Source: Gammaproteobacteria bacterium (lineage in GTDB: Bacteria; Pseudomonadota; Gammaproteobacteria; SZUA-140). From it: a stretch of DNA of 12,725 bases. Positions within the stretch are counted from its first letter, which is position 1; every line of letters starts with the position of its first letter. Positions 7,701-12,725 of the stretch are shown in pieces. The notes below the pieces were generated by a model, which saw nothing but the letters and a program-made list of their open reading frames with translations, was not told the origin of the DNA and made no database searches. The translations under genes were made by a program, and so were the position numbers. The stretch spans positions 1 through 12,725 of the forward strand of contig QIHH01000043.1 in the NCBI GenBank assembly GCA_003230195.1. The letters run 5' to 3'.

Positions 7701-8683
7701 ATTTTAATGTGATTGATGACCATGAAAAGAGTATCACAATGGGGCGTGACCTACGCCAGTTGCAGCAGCAATTAAAAGATCAGGCACAACAAAGTTTTGC
7801 TGAAATACCGGCATGGGATGGCGAGCGCCAGGGGATCACTGCATGGGATTTTGGCGATCTGAAAACTGATGTGGAATTCACTCGCAATGGTATTTTAATG
7901 CGCGGTTATCCTGTGCTGGTAGATAAAATAGACAGTATTGCCATTGAACTACGCGATAACCTGCAACAAGCTGAACATGAAACGCGCATCGCACTGCGCC
8001 GTCTGGTTGGCATTGTATTGCCCGATAAACTCAAATACCTTTCACGTCAACTGCCGCATCAAAAAGAGATTAACCTCTACTATGCGCCGGTCGGTCGCTG
8101 CGATGAATTGAAGCAAGACTTGATCGACACTATTATTGATCAGGCATTTTTTAACGGTGAACTGCCTCGCACGACAGATGCCTTTAACCGATGTATCGAA
8201 GCGTGCAAGAAAAACATGCTACTGATCAGTGAAGAGATCTGCTGTCTTATATTGGAAATATTAAAACAGCATCACCAGGTTAATAAAAAAATTAAAGGTT
8301 CACTGTCACCCGTGTGGCTACACGCGGCAGGTGACATCAAGGCGCAACTAGGCTATCTGATCTATTCCGGTTTTATCAACCAGACCCCCATCGAATGGTT
8401 ACGTGAATACCCGCGTTATTTTAAATCAATAAACCTTCGGCTGGACAAGTTAACAGGTAATGTCAGCCGTGATCGCGCACTGATGATAGAAGTTAAACCA
8501 CTATGGGAAGAGTATCTTGCTCGTCTTGAAAAACATCAACAACAAGGTATTGCCGATATTGAACTCACCACCTATCGCTGGATGATCGAGGAGTTGCGTG
8601 TTTCGCTGTTTTCACAGGAACTTAAAACGAAGATGCCAGTATCTGCCAAACGCCTGAAGAAACAGTGGTCAGTGATTCAATAA
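4757..8683 (+). CDS. hrpA: ATP-dependent RNA helicase HrpA (DEAH box)
   Basis: The 1308-residue protein matches the E. coli HrpA plan and length (about 1300). Helicase motifs are all present: motif I GETGSGKT (92-99), motif II DEAH (189-192), motif III SAT (221-223), motif V ATNVAETSLT (340-349) and motif VI QRAGRCGR (388-395). After the two RecA-like domains come the HA2/ratchet region (about 420-600), an OB-fold segment (about 640-720), and the long C-terminal extension (DUF3418 type) that distinguishes HrpA from short DEAH helicases. HrpA is a cytoplasmic 3'-5' RNA helicase; in E. coli it has been linked to mRNA processing and to rescue of stalled ribosomes. It appears monocistronic with its own extended -10 promoter. 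The ATG at 4757 has no clear Shine-Dalgarno, but it gives an N-terminus of the right length before the helicase core. No frameshift or missing motif is seen. Confidence 0.97.
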   Translation: MSKISADLQHSINRCMVIDRHRLRQKLQQLKSMPDDVALQDLTARITKSYQQCEQRRTNMPRPDYPEELPVSERRDEIAEAIKKHQVVIVAGETGSGKTTQLPKICLDVGRGITGMIGHTQPRRIAARSVATRIAEELKSEVGHTVGYKVRFSDRISPESYIKLMTDGILLAESQKDRFLNQYDTLIIDEAHERSLNIDFLLGYLKQLLPKRLDLKLIITSATIDTSRFSKYFNDAPIIEVSGRNYPVEMRYRPLQNDQNDEEDRDILQGIRDAVDELAQDGLGDILIFLPGEREIREAAESLRKHHPPHTEILPLYARLSASDQNKIFQPHKGRRIVLATNVAETSLTVPGIRYVIDPGVARLSRYSHRTKVQRLPIEKISQASANQRAGRCGRIAPGICIRLYSEEDFNLRPEFSEPEIKRSNLAAVILKMKSLGLGDIDHFPFVEAPEPRMISDGYKLLEELSAIDPNRQLTDIGKQIARLPIDPKVGRMVLAAHQLGSLAELLVIASALSVQEPRERPHEKQQAADERHKVFSDERSDFIAYLKLWREYHRQAAKLTNNKLRRWCRDHFISYLRMREWHDVHVQLKSQVRELGWKLNDTQLLNNRRDKALLNSKEDEAAEIGSDHYAAIHQALLTGLLGNIAFKGDKQEFTGARGIKLHIFPGSILFKKPPKWIMVSELVETTRTYARNCARIEPEWIEQIAGERCKRTIFEPHWEKHPAAVMAFERLSLYGLMINPRRKIHFGKINPVEAREIFIRAALVEKEFNTRAPFFKHNIKLIDEIESLEAKSRRRDVLVDDEVLYQFYEQRLPADSYDGRRFEAWRKKAEKKEPRLLFLERDDLMQHEADAVTDAQFPDTINIAGMTLKLNYHFDPTHRHDGVTVTVPLPALNLLSPARFEWLVPGLLHEKIRQLLKSLPKVLRRNFVPMPNYADACLRVLSASEEPLLPALQHQLLRMTDTKVTIEDWQLDKLPPHMFVNFNVIDDHEKSITMGRDLRQLQQQLKDQAQQSFAEIPAWDGERQGITAWDFGDLKTDVEFTRNGILMRGYPVLVDKIDSIAIELRDNLQQAEHETRIALRRLVGIVLPDKLKYLSRQLPHQKEINLYYAPVGRCDELKQDLIDTIIDQAFFNGELPRTTDAFNRCIEACKKNMLLISEEICCLILEILKQHHQVNKKIKGSLSPVWLHAAGDIKAQLGYLIYSGFINQTPIEWLREYPRYFKSINLRLDKLTGNVSRDRALMIEVKPLWEEYLARLEKHQQQGIADIELTTYRWMIEELRVSLFSQELKTKMPVSAKRLKKQWSVIQ

Positions 8684-8764
8684 ATAAACAGAGACCTTCG
8701 CATGATTGATCTGGAAATCATAACTACTTACACTAAATAGAAAGCCCATCACGGAATACTCATC

Positions 8765-9064
8765 ATGAACAAAGCCGCCTTTCCCATTATTGCACTTTTT
8801 ATCGGTATCTTTATTCAGATAGTGTTAGAAATTGCTATTTCAGAAAACGGTGAAACAGCCATGCCGTTACTCACATTGCTGTTGATGACTGAATTCGGCA
8901 TGATTGTCTGCATTGTCGGTGCCATAATGGGCGGAAAGTTATTGCTCAACAAACCCGGGTTTGATATTAAATTAGCACTAACAGTAGCCGGTTGTGCGGC
9001 CTTAGCGATTATGCTTGGAATAGAAGGGCTCGATCTGTGGAATTACGTCAACAGTATTGGCTGA
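8765..9064 (+). CDS. Small three-helix membrane protein of unknown function
   Basis: The 99-residue protein is strongly hydrophobic, with probable membrane helices at about residues 4-24, 33-59 and 68-88. Between the first two is a short charged loop (SENGET), and near residue 60 a loop with Lys, Asn and Asp. I do not recognise a family. It lies 81 bases downstream of hrpA on the same strand and may share its transcript or have its own promoter; the Shine-Dalgarno before the ATG is weak. Hydrophobic patterning and normal codon use favour a real gene, but the function is open. Confidence 0.65.
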   Translation: MNKAAFPIIALFIGIFIQIVLEIAISENGETAMPLLTLLLMTEFGMIVCIVGAIMGGKLLLNKPGFDIKLALTVAGCAALAIMLGIEGLDLWNYVNSIG

Positions 9065-9152
9065 TAGCTCGCAGCGATGTAATATGAACTATGTGGATTA
9101 CCAACCATCTAGGTGAAATTATTCATGCATCTTTTCACTGACCTCAAGCGTT

Positions 9153-9878
9153 CTAATCGACGTATGGCCCATACTGAATAATCGGTTCTCCGTGTGGTTT
9201 TCCATACGCAATCATCACACGCCCTGGCTTATCTGTATTAATCTTAATCTTGTCTTCGCCATCAAAGAAGGCGCTTTCACCTGAGCGGTAAGGCTGTCTG
9301 TTAATGGCTACATCACCATCGGCAACATAGATAAAACCTCGCATTCCTGAAGGGATTTTTTCGACATAAGATGCGCCGCCATTGAGTTCAACATCCAGAT
9401 ATCGAATTGCTATCTTGATCTTCAGTGGCGAATTATCACCGACCAGCACCTTTATTTTCATATCATTTTTTTCATGTGTTGGAAATGCCTCAGCATCAAC
9501 CTGCTGGTACTCAGGCTCAACTTGCTTTAAACGCCGAGGAAGGTTAATCCAGCATTGAATGCCACGCGTTGGTGACTCCTCATTTGGCATTTCAGAATGG
9601 ACGATACCTTTACCTGCCGTAAAACGTTGCGCACCGCCACTGGTGACTGTTGAGCTGTTACCCAGGTTGTCGGTATGTTTAATCGAGCCACTATAGAGAT
9701 AGGTGATCGCCTCAAAACCACGATGTGGATGATCAGGAAAACCATTACCGGGTGTCACTGTAAAATCATCCCATAGGACAAACGGATCGTAATTACGTAA
9801 GCCAGAAACTGGCATTAAGCGTTTCACATTAACACCCTTGCCTTCCTTCATATCCAGTGCCCTGTGTCGCTTAATCAT
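9153..9878 (-). CDS. Pirin family protein
   Basis: This 241-residue bicupin-type protein is a pirin, similar in size to bacterial YhhW (about 231). The N-terminal cupin carries the metal ligands in the expected pattern: His50 and His52 in DHPHRGFE, and His94 and Glu96 in KGIVHSEMP, equivalent to His56, His58, His101 and Glu103 of human pirin. Members bind iron or another divalent metal; some cleave quercetin with oxygen and others act as redox-responsive protein partners, so the exact role here is not fixed. A perfect AGGAGG Shine-Dalgarno (complement of 9884-9889) lies five bases before the ATG, directly after the stop codon of the CDGSH gene 12 bases upstream. It is therefore the last gene of the minus-strand redox set. 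Confidence 0.93.
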   Translation of the reverse strand: MIKRHRALDMKEGKGVNVKRLMPVSGLRNYDPFVLWDDFTVTPGNGFPDHPHRGFEAITYLYSGSIKHTDNLGNSSTVTSGGAQRFTAGKGIVHSEMPNEESPTRGIQCWINLPRRLKQVEPEYQQVDAEAFPTHEKNDMKIKVLVGDNSPLKIKIAIRYLDVELNGGASYVEKIPSGMRGFIYVADGDVAINRQPYRSGESAFFDGEDKIKINTDKPGRVMIAYGKPHGEPIIQYGPYVD

Positions 9879-9890
9879 TTTTTCCTCCTA

Positions 9891-10124
9891 TTAATTATTA
9901 TGGCTTCCATCGCACATTGGGGTATTACCTGTTTTTCCACAACCACAGATGCCCAGTGTTTCATCTTTCTGCGCGGTATAGTTGAGCGGTTCACCTGTGG
10001 GGTGAGCAGCGTGAGACCCATCGCAATAAGGTGGATTTTTACTATGGCCGCATTGACAGATATGGACAGCTTCATTTTTCTTCACGTCCACCATGTACGG
10101 AGAACCTTTGTCATACATACTCAT
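9891..10124 (-). CDS. CDGSH iron-sulfur domain protein with two CDGSH motifs
   Basis: The 77-residue protein has two complete CDGSH signatures, C-x-C-x2-S/T-x3-P-x-C-D-G-S-H: CQCGHSKNPPYCDGSH and CGCGKTGNTPMCDGSH. In this family, three Cys and one His of each motif hold a 2Fe-2S cluster that is redox active and can be released, so this protein should bind two clusters in one chain, like the short tandem-motif bacterial members. No membrane anchor or signal peptide is visible, so it is probably cytoplasmic. An AAGGAA ribosome site lies about six to eight bases before the ATG. It is followed after 12 bases by the pirin gene and preceded by a 45-codon ORF and doxX on the same strand. Together these point to a small redox or oxidative stress operon; electron partners are unknown. 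Confidence 0.93.
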   Translation of the reverse strand: MSMYDKGSPYMVDVKKNEAVHICQCGHSKNPPYCDGSHAAHPTGEPLNYTAQKDETLGICGCGKTGNTPMCDGSHNN

Positions 10125-10150
10125 TGTTAAGTTCCTTTTTTAGAAAAAAA

Positions 10151-10288
10151 TCAATCGCGATCATGAGAAGCATTAAAATCTTGCTGTGGCCCGTCTGGCA
10201 CAATCCGTGTTGGATTAACCATATCGTGACTATAATAGTAGTGCTGCTGCTTAATGTGAATCATACTCACTGTTTCTGCAGTACTCAT
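10151..10288 (-). CDS. Possible small ORF of 45 codons in the redox operon
   Basis: An ATG at 10288 opens a 45-codon frame that ends at TGA, 26 bases before the CDGSH gene, and begins 47 bases after the doxX stop. The peptide starts MSTAETVSMIHIKQQHYYY and has a hydrophilic, Asp/His-rich C-terminus ending in DRD. It has no membrane segment, and I do not recognise it. The frame is open for another 15 codons upstream without a start codon. No Shine-Dalgarno is clear before the ATG, so it could be a small gene, the remnant of a longer one, or chance. Its position between two genes of one apparent operon is the main reason to list it. Confidence 0.35.
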   Translation of the reverse strand: MSTAETVSMIHIKQQHYYYSHDMVNPTRIVPDGPQQDFNASHDRD

Positions 10289-10335
10289 CTGTTGATAAAG
10301 CGTTCTTACAGTGGTGTCCTTAAGCCTTATTCAAG

Positions 10336-10749
10336 TTATGCCGCGGCTGCTTTAATTGATTCATCACTTCCTTTCTGTTTAATCCAGGCATCAATGCTCC
10401 ATTTTCCTGCACCCAGTGCTGCCACATAAAGCAGGCCTCCTGCTATTGAAAATTTTTCATGAACATAATAGACTGAGTCTGGTCGCTGAGATTGGCGTGA
10501 AATATCACTGCCGAGATAATACTAAAACTAGCTAACCCCAGTGCTGTTAATCTAGCCTGAAAAACCCAGTATTAACGCAAGTCCTCCACCAATCTCCAAT
10601 GCAATCACAAACGGAAGTAATGTGCCTGAAACCCCCATCGCCTCCATCCAGCCTTGAGTTGCTGCATAGCCACCAATTTTACTGATGCCCGCCAGTAAAA
10701 AAATATGGGCAAGAAGAATTCGACCAATTAATGTTGCTGTCTTTTCCAT
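10336..10749 (-). pseudogene. DoxX family membrane protein, broken by two compensating frameshifts
   Basis: The first frame reads MEKTATLIGRILLAHIFLLAGISKIGGY and on to ALILGF, then meets TAG at 10552-10554. Removing one base in the five-base run at 10560-10564 continues as QARLTALGLASFSIISAV and then IFHANLSDQTQSIMFMKNF. Adding one base at the run 10449-10452 then continues as SIAGGLLYVAALGAGKWSID and ends IKAAAA at TAA 10336-10338. The reconstructed protein is about 137 residues with four hydrophobic helices, normal for DoxX/DUF417-like proteins. DoxX proteins are inner-membrane components linked to thiol and redox stress. The two changes are opposite in sign, so the frame is restored. Both lie in homopolymers, so a sequencing error is as likely as a young pseudogene. 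The ATG at 10749 is preferred over 10806, which would sit almost on the predicted transcription start. Confidence 0.8.
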
Positions 10750-10814
10750 GAATTTGCGCCTGCTTGTAGTAGTAGAATTAAAGTGATGAACTACTTTGTT
10801 GTTCAATGAGAGCG

Positions 10815-10820
10815 ATTATA
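10815..10820 (-). promoter_or_regulatory. -10 element of the doxX-side promoter
   Basis: The minus strand reads TATAAT here, a perfect -10, about 66 bases before the preferred doxX ATG. The -35 at 17-base spacing (CTTTTT) is poor, as expected of a promoter that needs an activator such as the divergent LysR protein. The hexamer overlaps the palindrome at 10816-10829. Confidence 0.5.
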
Positions 10821-10829
10821 TCTATATAA
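10816..10829. promoter_or_regulatory. 14-bp near-perfect palindrome, possible LysR site
   Basis: TTATAT and ATATAA flank a CT centre, giving a 6-bp-arm inverted repeat that also fits the loose LysR pattern T-N11-A (T10816, A10828). It overlaps the doxX-side -10, so a protein bound here would directly affect that promoter. A+T-rich DNA makes such palindromes fairly common, so this is only a candidate. Confidence 0.35.
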
Positions 10830-10844
10830 ATTCGATTAAAAAGC

Positions 10845-10856
10845 GCAAATATTTGC
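10845..10856. promoter_or_regulatory. 12-bp perfect palindrome in the lysR-doxX divergent region
   Basis: GCAAATATTTGC is a perfect palindrome centred about 38 bases before the LysR start and upstream of the doxX-side promoter. A LysR tetramer usually occupies a recognition site and a lower-affinity activation site at about this separation from the -10, so this could be the recognition site, with 10816-10829 as the activation site. This assignment is an inference. Confidence 0.4.
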
Positions 10857-10888
10857 TAAAAACCATCTAATTATTCGATAATAGAGCC

Positions 10889-11800
10889 ATGAACCATCCA
10901 CGAGTAACACTTGAACAGTGGCGAACGCTACAGGCGGTCATTGATTATGGTGGCTATGCGCAGGCAGCTGAGAAACTGCACCGTAGTCAGTCATCGCTCA
11001 GCTATACCGTTGCCAAACTGCAACAACAACTGGGTATGCCGCTGTTGCGGATCGAAGGGCGTAAGGCGGTATTAACCCCCGCCGGGGAGGTGCTGTTACG
11101 TCGCTCACGCCAGCTGGTCGATGATGCCACTGAGCTTGAGGCAGTCGCCCATAACCTAGATCAAGGGTGGGAACCGGAGATCCGCGTGGTGGTAGATGCT
11201 GCCTTTCCTAGCGCGCAGCTGATGGCCGCACTAAAGGCATTCATCCCACTGAGTCGCGGTACCCGTGTGCAACTAAACGAAGTTGTGCTCTCCGGTGCTG
11301 ATGAAGCATTGCTTGAAGGCCAAGCTGACCTAGTGATCTGTGGTCTCGTGCCACAGGGATTTCTTGGCAATCAATTAATTGAAGTTGAATTTGTTGCTGT
11401 TGCACATCGCGATCACCCGCTACACCAACTGCAACGTGAATTGACCAATGAGGACCTGCGCCGCGAAATTCAGGTCGTGATTCGAGACTCCGGTGTGCAA
11501 TTGAAACGTGATGTCGGCTGGCTAGGTTCATCTCATCGCTGGACAGTAACCAGTATCGATAAAGCAACCGATGCGCTGGTTGGCGGCCTCGGCTTTGGCT
11601 GGATACCTGTCCACCATGCCAGGTGGTATATGAACACAGGCGAGTTGCAGCCATTACCTCTGCGTGCAGGCCAACGCAAAAACGTGTATCTATTTATGGT
11701 CTTTGGCCAGCCAGAAAGGGCAGGGCCAGCCACGCATAAACTGGCTGAGATACTGCGTGAGAGTTGCAATACAACAAATACCACCCGAGAAGAAGTATGA
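10889..11800 (+). CDS. LysR family transcriptional regulator
   Basis: This 303-residue protein has the normal LysR length and plan. The N-terminal winged helix-turn-helix spans about residues 6-65, with the recognisable GGYAQAAEKLHRSQSSLSYT core, followed by a linker helix and the two-lobed effector-binding domain (about 92-295). It is divergent from the doxX-CDGSH-pirin set and separated from it by about 80 bases that hold two palindromes. The classical LysR arrangement therefore suggests it controls that set and itself. The effector is unknown, and I see no conserved OxyR-type Cys pair. The Shine-Dalgarno before its ATG is weak. Its stop codon overlaps the start of a small ORF. Confidence 0.92.
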   Translation: MNHPRVTLEQWRTLQAVIDYGGYAQAAEKLHRSQSSLSYTVAKLQQQLGMPLLRIEGRKAVLTPAGEVLLRRSRQLVDDATELEAVAHNLDQGWEPEIRVVVDAAFPSAQLMAALKAFIPLSRGTRVQLNEVVLSGADEALLEGQADLVICGLVPQGFLGNQLIEVEFVAVAHRDHPLHQLQRELTNEDLRREIQVVIRDSGVQLKRDVGWLGSSHRWTVTSIDKATDALVGGLGFGWIPVHHARWYMNTGELQPLPLRAGQRKNVYLFMVFGQPERAGPATHKLAEILRESCNTTNTTREEV

Positions 11801-11964
11801 GTGATTTTGAGCATGTAACAGCTGATAAAAAAACTAAGCCTTCCATCATGATGTTTCAAGTATTGCTGTTGAAAATCGGGTACTGCCTAATTGAAGGAGA
11901 TACCGGCAGTTTTTCCGAAAAACAGGTAGATTATCCTTGGTTATTAACAAAATTTAACGAATAA
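11797..11964 (+). CDS. Possible small ORF overlapping the LysR stop by ATGA
   Basis: The ATG at 11797 overlaps the LysR stop codon in an ATGA arrangement typical of translational coupling, and AGAAG lies just before it. The frame is 55 codons, starts MSDFEHVTADKKTKPSIMM, continues with a short hydrophobic stretch (FQVLLLKIGY) and ends in LLTKFNE. I do not recognise a family. A one-base deletion near the stop would extend it by about ten codons, so a decayed gene is possible. The 198 bases after it, up to the VOC gene, hold only that gene's promoter and ribosome site. Confidence 0.35.
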   Translation: MSDFEHVTADKKTKPSIMMFQVLLLKIGYCLIEGDTGSFSEKQVDYPWLLTKFNE

Positions 11965-12090
11965 TCTTGAGAAACTGGATGAATTGTTGTAAATGATCTA
12001 GGGGTGCCTATCGCGTAAAGATCCCACATGGCGTTAATTAAAAAACCATCTTGAAAGAGCATTGATAGCCACATGGAATAAATTTATGTT

Positions 12091-12096
12091 TATAAT
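12091..12096 (+). promoter_or_regulatory. -10 element of the VOC gene promoter
   Basis: TATAAT is a perfect -10 about 70 bases upstream of the VOC start. No good -35 lies at 16-18 bases; the TTGATA at 12062-12067 is too far away (23-base spacer). The leader that would follow shows no strong structure. Confidence 0.45.
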
Positions 12097-12162
12097 CCCA
12101 CTCAGGGCCTCTAATTAATAATTTAGATCGGCGCATTAATCAAGCGTCGCCAAGGAGTAGAA

Positions 12163-12528
12163 ATGATTGGATATGTCACATTAGGCACTAATGACTTGCC
12201 AAAATCCGCTGAGTTTTACGACAAGGTGTTCGCAGGGATAGGTGCAAAACGAGTCTACGATTATGAAACCTTTGTTGCATGGAGTGTGACAGAGGGCGAG
12301 CCAATCTTTTCGGTGATTAAACCCTTTAATCAATCAACTGCCACTGTCGGTAACGGCGTGATGATTGCGCTGAAAGTTGATAGCCAGGAACTGGTTAACT
12401 CATTGCATGCAAAGGCACTTGAAATGGGTGGGCAAGACGAGGGCGCGCCGGGTATGCGAGAGAGCGGATTTTACTGTGGTTACTTTCGAGACCTCGATGG
12501 CAATAAATTAAATTTTTTTCACGTCTAG
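12163..12528 (+). CDS. VOC superfamily (glyoxalase/dioxygenase fold) protein
   Basis: The 121-residue protein has the length and pattern of a single VOC-fold unit with two beta-alpha-beta-beta-beta modules: it opens MIGYVTLGTNDLPKSAEFYD and ends with GYFRDLDGNKLNFFHV. VOC proteins include glyoxalases, extradiol dioxygenases and fosfomycin or bleomycin resistance proteins, usually dimeric and metal-binding. Here Tyr4 occupies the place of the usual first metal His, and the C-terminal DLDGNKLNFF has Asn where the metal Glu normally stands, so a classical metal site is doubtful. AGGAG lies six bases before the ATG, so translation should be efficient. It has its own promoter and convergent truC-like DNA 21 bases after its stop. 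The substrate cannot be inferred. Confidence 0.85.
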   Translation: MIGYVTLGTNDLPKSAEFYDKVFAGIGAKRVYDYETFVAWSVTEGEPIFSVIKPFNQSTATVGNGVMIALKVDSQELVNSLHAKALEMGGQDEGAPGMRESGFYCGYFRDLDGNKLNFFHV

Positions 12529-12549
12529 ACTAAATAATTTTGCGATCTG

Positions 12550-12725
12550 TCAGAAAGTCTCATCCAGCGCATCTTTCAGCGGATAATCGACCACTGCTTT
12601 CGGTTGGGTGTAACCACGCACAACCGCCAGGTACTCCTTTTTTGCCTCGCGAGCACTAAAGGCTGCCGTCATCAAACGTGCAATCTCAGGATTGAGCGCA
12701 AACAACAGGATGCCAGAGGTTGGTT
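12550..12725 (-). pseudogene. truC: tRNA pseudouridine synthase TruC-like fragment, C-terminally truncated
   Basis: Reading from the window edge, 58 codons on the minus strand begin PTSGILLFALNPEIARLM, then contain KKEYLAVVRGYT and DYPLKDALDETF, and stop at TGA 12550-12552. This matches the RluA-family enzyme TruC, which makes pseudouridine 65 in some tRNAs: PTSG directly follows the catalytic HRLD motif (beyond the window edge), and the later strings are its core strands. TruC normally continues past the DYPL segment for roughly 100 residues that include the RKHQ/RRH substrate-binding motif. None of that is visible in any frame before the VOC gene 21 bases further on. The gene is therefore probably truncated and inactive, unless the missing part lies elsewhere. 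Its start is outside the window. Confidence 0.75.

Noticed and set aside
4750..8705. The 11-mer CCTTCGCATGA occurs at the hrpA start (4750-4760) and again after its stop (8695-8705).
   Set aside because: In a window of this size several repeated 11-mers are expected by chance; there is no longer match around them.
8702..8740. A 12-codon ORF starting ATGATTGAT between hrpA and the small membrane protein gene.
   Set aside because: Too short and without a ribosome site; nothing distinguishes it from chance.
9113..9138. Stem GTGAAA/TTTCAC between the membrane protein gene and the pirin gene, as a shared terminator.
   Set aside because: Six base pairs with a 14-base loop and no T-run on either strand; too weak to call.
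10031..10429. A 132-codon plus-strand frame across the CDGSH, small ORF and doxX region.
   Set aside because: It is antisense to recognisable CDGSH and DoxX coding sequence and has no family features.
12062..12067. TTGATA as the -35 of the VOC promoter.
   Set aside because: The spacer to the TATAAT at 12091 would be 23 bases, too long for sigma-70.

Overview
The window looks like chromosomal DNA of a free-living gammaproteobacterium of moderate base composition. The main evidence is a full-length HrpA-type DEAH helicase that follows the Escherichia coli protein closely along its length, a TruC-like pseudouridine synthase fragment, and a LysR/DoxX/CDGSH/pirin redox cluster of a kind common in proteobacteria. 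I see no tRNA, rRNA, CRISPR array, transposase or phage gene. Genus cannot be set from the sequence alone.

Layout. Positions 1-102 hold a non-coding stretch with a hairpin. Positions 103-1871 (minus strand) are a two-gene surface-polysaccharide pair: a zinc-ribbon SAM methyltransferase followed two bases later by a GT9 heptosyltransferase-like enzyme. A 350-base divergent gap follows, containing a 7-bp-arm hairpin and a perfect 14-bp palindrome. Positions 2222-4556 (plus strand) hold a two-component pair: a receiver domain fused to a long TPR array, then a small kinase with no obvious input domain. The next 200 bases contain an imperfect hairpin, two tandem copies of a 31-bp repeat and an extended -10 promoter, which leads into hrpA (4757-8683). 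A small three-helix membrane protein of unknown role follows.

The second half is a redox-flavoured locus. A LysR regulator (10889-11800, plus) is divergent from a minus-strand set that reads doxX, a 45-codon unrecognised ORF, a double-CDGSH iron-sulfur protein, and a pirin. The 80-base divergent region contains two palindromes, one overlapping a consensus -10 for the doxX side. The doxX reading frame is broken by two compensating one-base shifts, both in homopolymer runs, so it is either a young pseudogene or a sequence error. A small ORF overlaps the LysR stop codon by ATGA.

The right end has a VOC-fold protein with its own promoter and a strong ribosome binding site. Twenty-one bases past its stop, on the opposite strand, is the tail of a truC-like gene that stops roughly 100 residues early, which suggests a rearrangement breakpoint between the two genes.

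No clearly new multi-gene system is evident. The items most worth following are the TPR response regulator/kinase pair with its structured leader, the small ORFs in the redox locus, the broken doxX and truC genes, and the tandem repeat upstream of hrpA.
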